Of a stretch of 39,661 bases of DNA, positions 37,618-39,661 are shown one piece after another. A model generated the notes under the pieces. That model searched no databases. It was not told where the DNA came from and saw nothing but the letters and a program-made list of their open reading frames with translations. The stretch spans positions 1 through 39,661 of the forward strand of contig JAAVZY010000105.1 of assembly GCA_022791945.1 (NCBI GenBank). Reading direction: 5' to 3'. Both the position numbers and the translations under genes were made by a program. The stretch's first letter is position 1. The number at the start of each line of letters is the position of its first letter. The stretch is from Oscillospiraceae bacterium (lineage in GTDB: Bacteria > Bacillota > Clostridia > Oscillospirales > Ruminococcaceae).

Positions 37618-38659
37618 CGTATTCCGCCGCGGATTTCCACCCCAGCAGCTTCCGAGGATACTGGTTCAGCCAGTCCGCCGCCTCGTTGATCTCCCGCTGG
37701 CTCACAGCGGTAAAGTCCGTCCCCTTGGGAAAGAAGCGCCGCAGCAGCCGGTTTGCGTTCTCATTGCTCCCCTTCTCCCAGGCGGAATAGCTGTGGCAGT
37801 AGTAGACCGTGAACCGCTGCCCCTTGAATACGGATTTTGTCAGCTGCTCATACTCCAGGAATTCGGAGCCGTTGTCTGTGGTGATGCTTCGGAAGGCATC
37901 CCGGAACCGCCGCTTTCCCATGTCTTTTTCAATTTTGTCCAGCGCCGCGCGGACAGAAGCAGCCTTCTTGTCCGGCAGCTTGCAGCAGTACAGCAGCCTG
38001 GTCAGGCGGTCGAGCATGGTGAGCACCGCCCCGGAGGTTCCCTGGGCTCCGACCACCAGGTCGATTTCCTTGTGCCCCGGCTCCTTCCGTTCGTTGATGT
38101 GCTCCGGCCGCTCGGTGATGCTGGGCAGCTGAGGATGGGGCCTCCGTCTTTCCGGACGGGCCCCCTTCTTTTTCCGTTTGCCTTTGACAATGAGATCCTT
38201 GTTCCGGATGGTGAGGAAAACCTTGCTGTCTATGTAGCTGTACAGCGTGTTCACGCAGACAGAGGTTTCAAACCCCGCCTGCCGCGCCGCCGCCAGCGCC
38301 GCTCCGGGGGAGTATCGTTTCCGGGGGTCGGTTTCCCCGTTCTCCTGTATCCCCAGCATCTTCCGCTCCAGAAAGGCCGCGTAAGCATGATCGCTGCCGA
38401 TTTTCAGCGGCCTCCCTTTGGCGGTTTGGTTGTAGTTGTGCGCAAGCTGCGCTTTCTGGGCCGAGTATTCTTCCACATCCCGCTCTATTCCATGGATGTT
38501 CCGGACAACCTGGCATTTTCCCCGCGCCAGCTCGTTGTAAATAGTCTGCCGGCAGCATCCCAGCTGCTTTGCGATCTGGGATACCGGGAGCTTTGCTTTG
38601 CTCAGTGCTTCCAGCTGGTTCCGTTCCTCCCAGCTCATGTAGTGCTGCTTTTTCGCCAT
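37550..38659 (-). CDS. IS30-family transposase
   Basis: A 369-residue DDE transposase. The N-terminal HTH (LSKAKLPVSQIAKQLGCCRQ then TIYNELARG) is the IS30 signature. The catalytic triad lies in KEIDLVVGA (Asp), SITTDNGSEF (Asp) and KGSNENANRLLRRFFPKG (Glu). The start at 38659 (MAKKQHYMSWEERN) follows GGAGGGCGGAG; a longer frame to 38761 is less likely. The last ~15 residues may be encoded by flanking phage DNA rather than by the IS. The gene seems intact, so the element may still be active. Confidence 0.9.
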   Translation of the reverse strand: MAKKQHYMSWEERNQLEALSKAKLPVSQIAKQLGCCRQTIYNELARGKCQVVRNIHGIERDVEEYSAQKAQLAHNYNQTAKGRPLKIGSDHAYAAFLERKMLGIQENGETDPRKRYSPGAALAAARQAGFETSVCVNTLYSYIDSKVFLTIRNKDLIVKGKRKKKGARPERRRPHPQLPSITERPEHINERKEPGHKEIDLVVGAQGTSGAVLTMLDRLTRLLYCCKLPDKKAASVRAALDKIEKDMGKRRFRDAFRSITTDNGSEFLEYEQLTKSVFKGQRFTVYYCHSYSAWEKGSNENANRLLRRFFPKGTDFTAVSQREINEAADWLNQYPRKLLGWKSAAEYASGLAFASGEASGGRDGRSPPC

Positions 38660-38870
38660 TGCTCCGCCCTCCGCTCTGGCCTTAAACAGTGCCTGGTCAG
38701 TTAGCCAGGCTTTCTTTTTGTGCGGTTCCTCTCTGCTGTTCAACAAGCTCTGCCAGCTCATCTGAAAATCGAATGCTCTGAATATTGGGTTCCCGCTTCA
38801 TGTATTCACCCTCCCAGAATCAATTGTGGCCTGCGGCATAGCCGTCCGGCTATGCCATGATTACACTATG
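37550..38870 (-). mobile_element. IS30-family insertion sequence (ends not fixed)
   Basis: It contains the transposase gene at 37550-38659 plus about 200 bases of upstream non-coding DNA, including a GGCATAGCC/GGCTATGCC hairpin (38835-38856). I could not identify a convincing pair of terminal inverted repeats, so both limits are approximate. It appears to have inserted into the phage-like gene block. Confidence 0.6.
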
Positions 38871-38972
38871 ACATATGGAGGGCTGCCGGGTCAAGACTGG
38901 CCGCAGGCCACTTGCGCAAAAATTTGTGTAACAAAATTTTGCGGTCTTGATGCGGCTGCGCTCTATATGTCA
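38869..38972. repeat. Large imperfect palindrome
   Basis: The outer 29-base arms (TGACATATGGAGGGC and on at 38869-38897; complement at 38944-38972) match at about 20 positions. The inner arms CGCAAAAATTTGT and ACAAAATTTTGCG (about 38915-38943) form a second hairpin. It may be the end structure of an insertion sequence. Confidence 0.6.
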
Positions 38973-39059
38973 CCTCCCGGGAGGCTGTAGCACAGCCTTG
39001 ATTCGCTGCCAGCGATACAGCGCTGCTCATTGTGTTATACCGGGGGACTTGCAGGAGGG

Positions 39060-39108
39060 CAAAAAAGGCAGGGGGCAGCGCCGCAAGGCTTTAGCCGCGC
39101 GCTGCCCC
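39060..39108 (-). terminator. Terminator of the IS481-family transposase
   Basis: On the minus strand GGGGCAGCGC pairs with GCGCTGCCCC around a ~17-base loop, followed by CTGCCTTTTTTG. Confidence 0.65.
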
Positions 39109-39201
39109 TGACTCCTACCAATATTTTTCCCCTTTTGCCCATTTTCTTCTTGACATTGGCCACTTTCCGCCGAATATGCTTGTATGTTTGTCAATGAAGT
39201 G

Positions 39202-39661
39202 TTATAAAGAAAGGAAAGAAGATAAAACCTGTTTAGGGGAGTGCCAGTTAAGGGGACGCATGGGGAAATTGTTGTAATAGCGCTGGCGGACGGTGAGTTG
39301 CTGTTGGAAATCGGCGAATGAGAAGAACTTGTGGGAGACGTAAAACTCCTCATTGTCCTTGCGGTGGCTGCGTTCGACCTTGCCGTTGTGTCTTGGCGTA
39401 TAAGGACGGATAAGCTTGTGGCGGACGCTCAGCTGGGCCGGTGTGCTTTCAAAGAGTGTCGGGCGTGCGGACTGGCCGGAGATCAGGCGGTTAGTGAATT
39501 CGGAGCCGTTGTCCGTTTGGACGCACTCAATCGGGAACGGGAACTTTTTGACACAGTTCCGGATGAATTGAGCAGAGGAATAGGTGCTGTGTTCCTGAAA
39601 TGCCTCCAGATACCCAAAACGGCTGTATTCATCCAGGAATGTGTACTGATAGTATCCACCC
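39202..39661 (-). CDS. IS481-family transposase, partial (cut by the window edge)
   Basis: The frame enters from the right edge and ends with TAA at 39202-39204, giving the C-terminal ~152 residues of an integrase-core transposase. FLDEYSRFGYLEAFQEHSTY carries the first Asp, IECVQTDNGSEFTNRL the second, and RPYTPRHNGKVERSHRKDNE the Glu, all typical of IS481. The end FPMRPLNWHSP is also characteristic. The remainder lies outside the window, so intactness is unknown. Confidence 0.9.
   Translation of the reverse strand, partial: GGYYQYTFLDEYSRFGYLEAFQEHSTYSSAQFIRNCVKKFPFPIECVQTDNGSEFTNRLISGQSARPTLFESTPAQLSVRHKLIRPYTPRHNGKVERSHRKDNEEFYVSHKFFSFADFQQQLTVRQRYYNNFPMRPLNWHSPKQVLSSFLSL

Larger units (their letters stand above)
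38660..39201. other. Non-coding region between the two insertion sequences, rich in inverted repeats
   Basis: It holds the hairpin at 38835-38856, a GTGGCCTGCGG/CCGCAGGCCAC pair (about 38825 and 38902), a large palindromic block at 38869-38972, and a terminator near 39060-39108. No gene was seen; the minus-strand open frame at 39027-39353 is out of frame with the transposase it overlaps. Confidence 0.6.

Noticed and set aside
39027-39353. 108-codon minus-strand frame near the right end
   Set aside because: It is out of frame with the IS481 transposase that occupies 39202-39661 and has Ser/Thr-rich low-complexity content.

Overview
The window looks like the chromosome of a high-GC, spore-forming member of the Clostridia, most likely a gut Oscillospiraceae/Ruminococcaceae-type anaerobe. 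This is inferred from sporulation genes (a SpoIVFA/SpoIVFB pair and a SpoIIQ-like protein with a sigma-F-type promoter), Gram-positive peptidoglycan-recycling genes, a class I fumarase subunit, plant-glycan enzymes and strong GAAAGGA ribosome-binding sites. No rRNA, tRNA or CRISPR array was seen.

Layout. 1-5121: a MITE remnant, pcrA, a large hairpin-rich repeat, a complete MITE, then the sporulation pair spoIVFA-spoIVFB. 5650-8336: an L-Ala-D/L-Glu epimerase gene overlapping a gene for a serine-hydrolase/SH3/NlpC-P60 fusion, probably for recycling murein peptides. 8896-9615: spoIIQ-like, convergent. 10157-13857: prs, then a metal-efflux pair (separate HMA protein plus P1B-type ATPase) behind a consensus promoter. 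14478-19498: GH51 arabinofuranosidase and GH2 beta-galactosidase on the minus strand. 19935-24896: ferredoxin-type aldo/keto reductase, hydroxypyruvate-isomerase-like protein, acyltransferase-like protein and xylulokinase. 24983-28367: MoxR ATPase, methyltransferase, YerC, and a D,D-carboxypeptidase. 28428-31634: fumarase alpha subunit, B12-dependent methionine synthase activation protein, a half-size EamA transporter, and proC. 32512-34895: YhgE/Pip-type membrane protein with a small regulatory-prefix membrane protein. 35460-39661: an accessory end with an AT-rich foreign-looking gene, a decayed block resembling filamentous-phage (inovirus) virion genes, an IS30-family insertion sequence, and the end of an IS481-family transposase.

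The most striking feature is not a gene. At least nine copies (seven near full length, two partial) of a 0.34-0.59 kb modular element made almost entirely of hairpins lie between genes, in both orientations, with isolated modules elsewhere. Together they occupy over a tenth of the window. Stem sequences differ between copies while base pairing is kept (compensatory changes), loops are conserved or inverted, and modules are swapped, duplicated or fused. One copy supplies the last 24 codons of spoIVFB. A separate 167-bp MITE family with terminal inverted repeats is present in two intact copies and one divergent copy. I know of no named family matching the large elements; that is a limit of what I can recall, not a database result.
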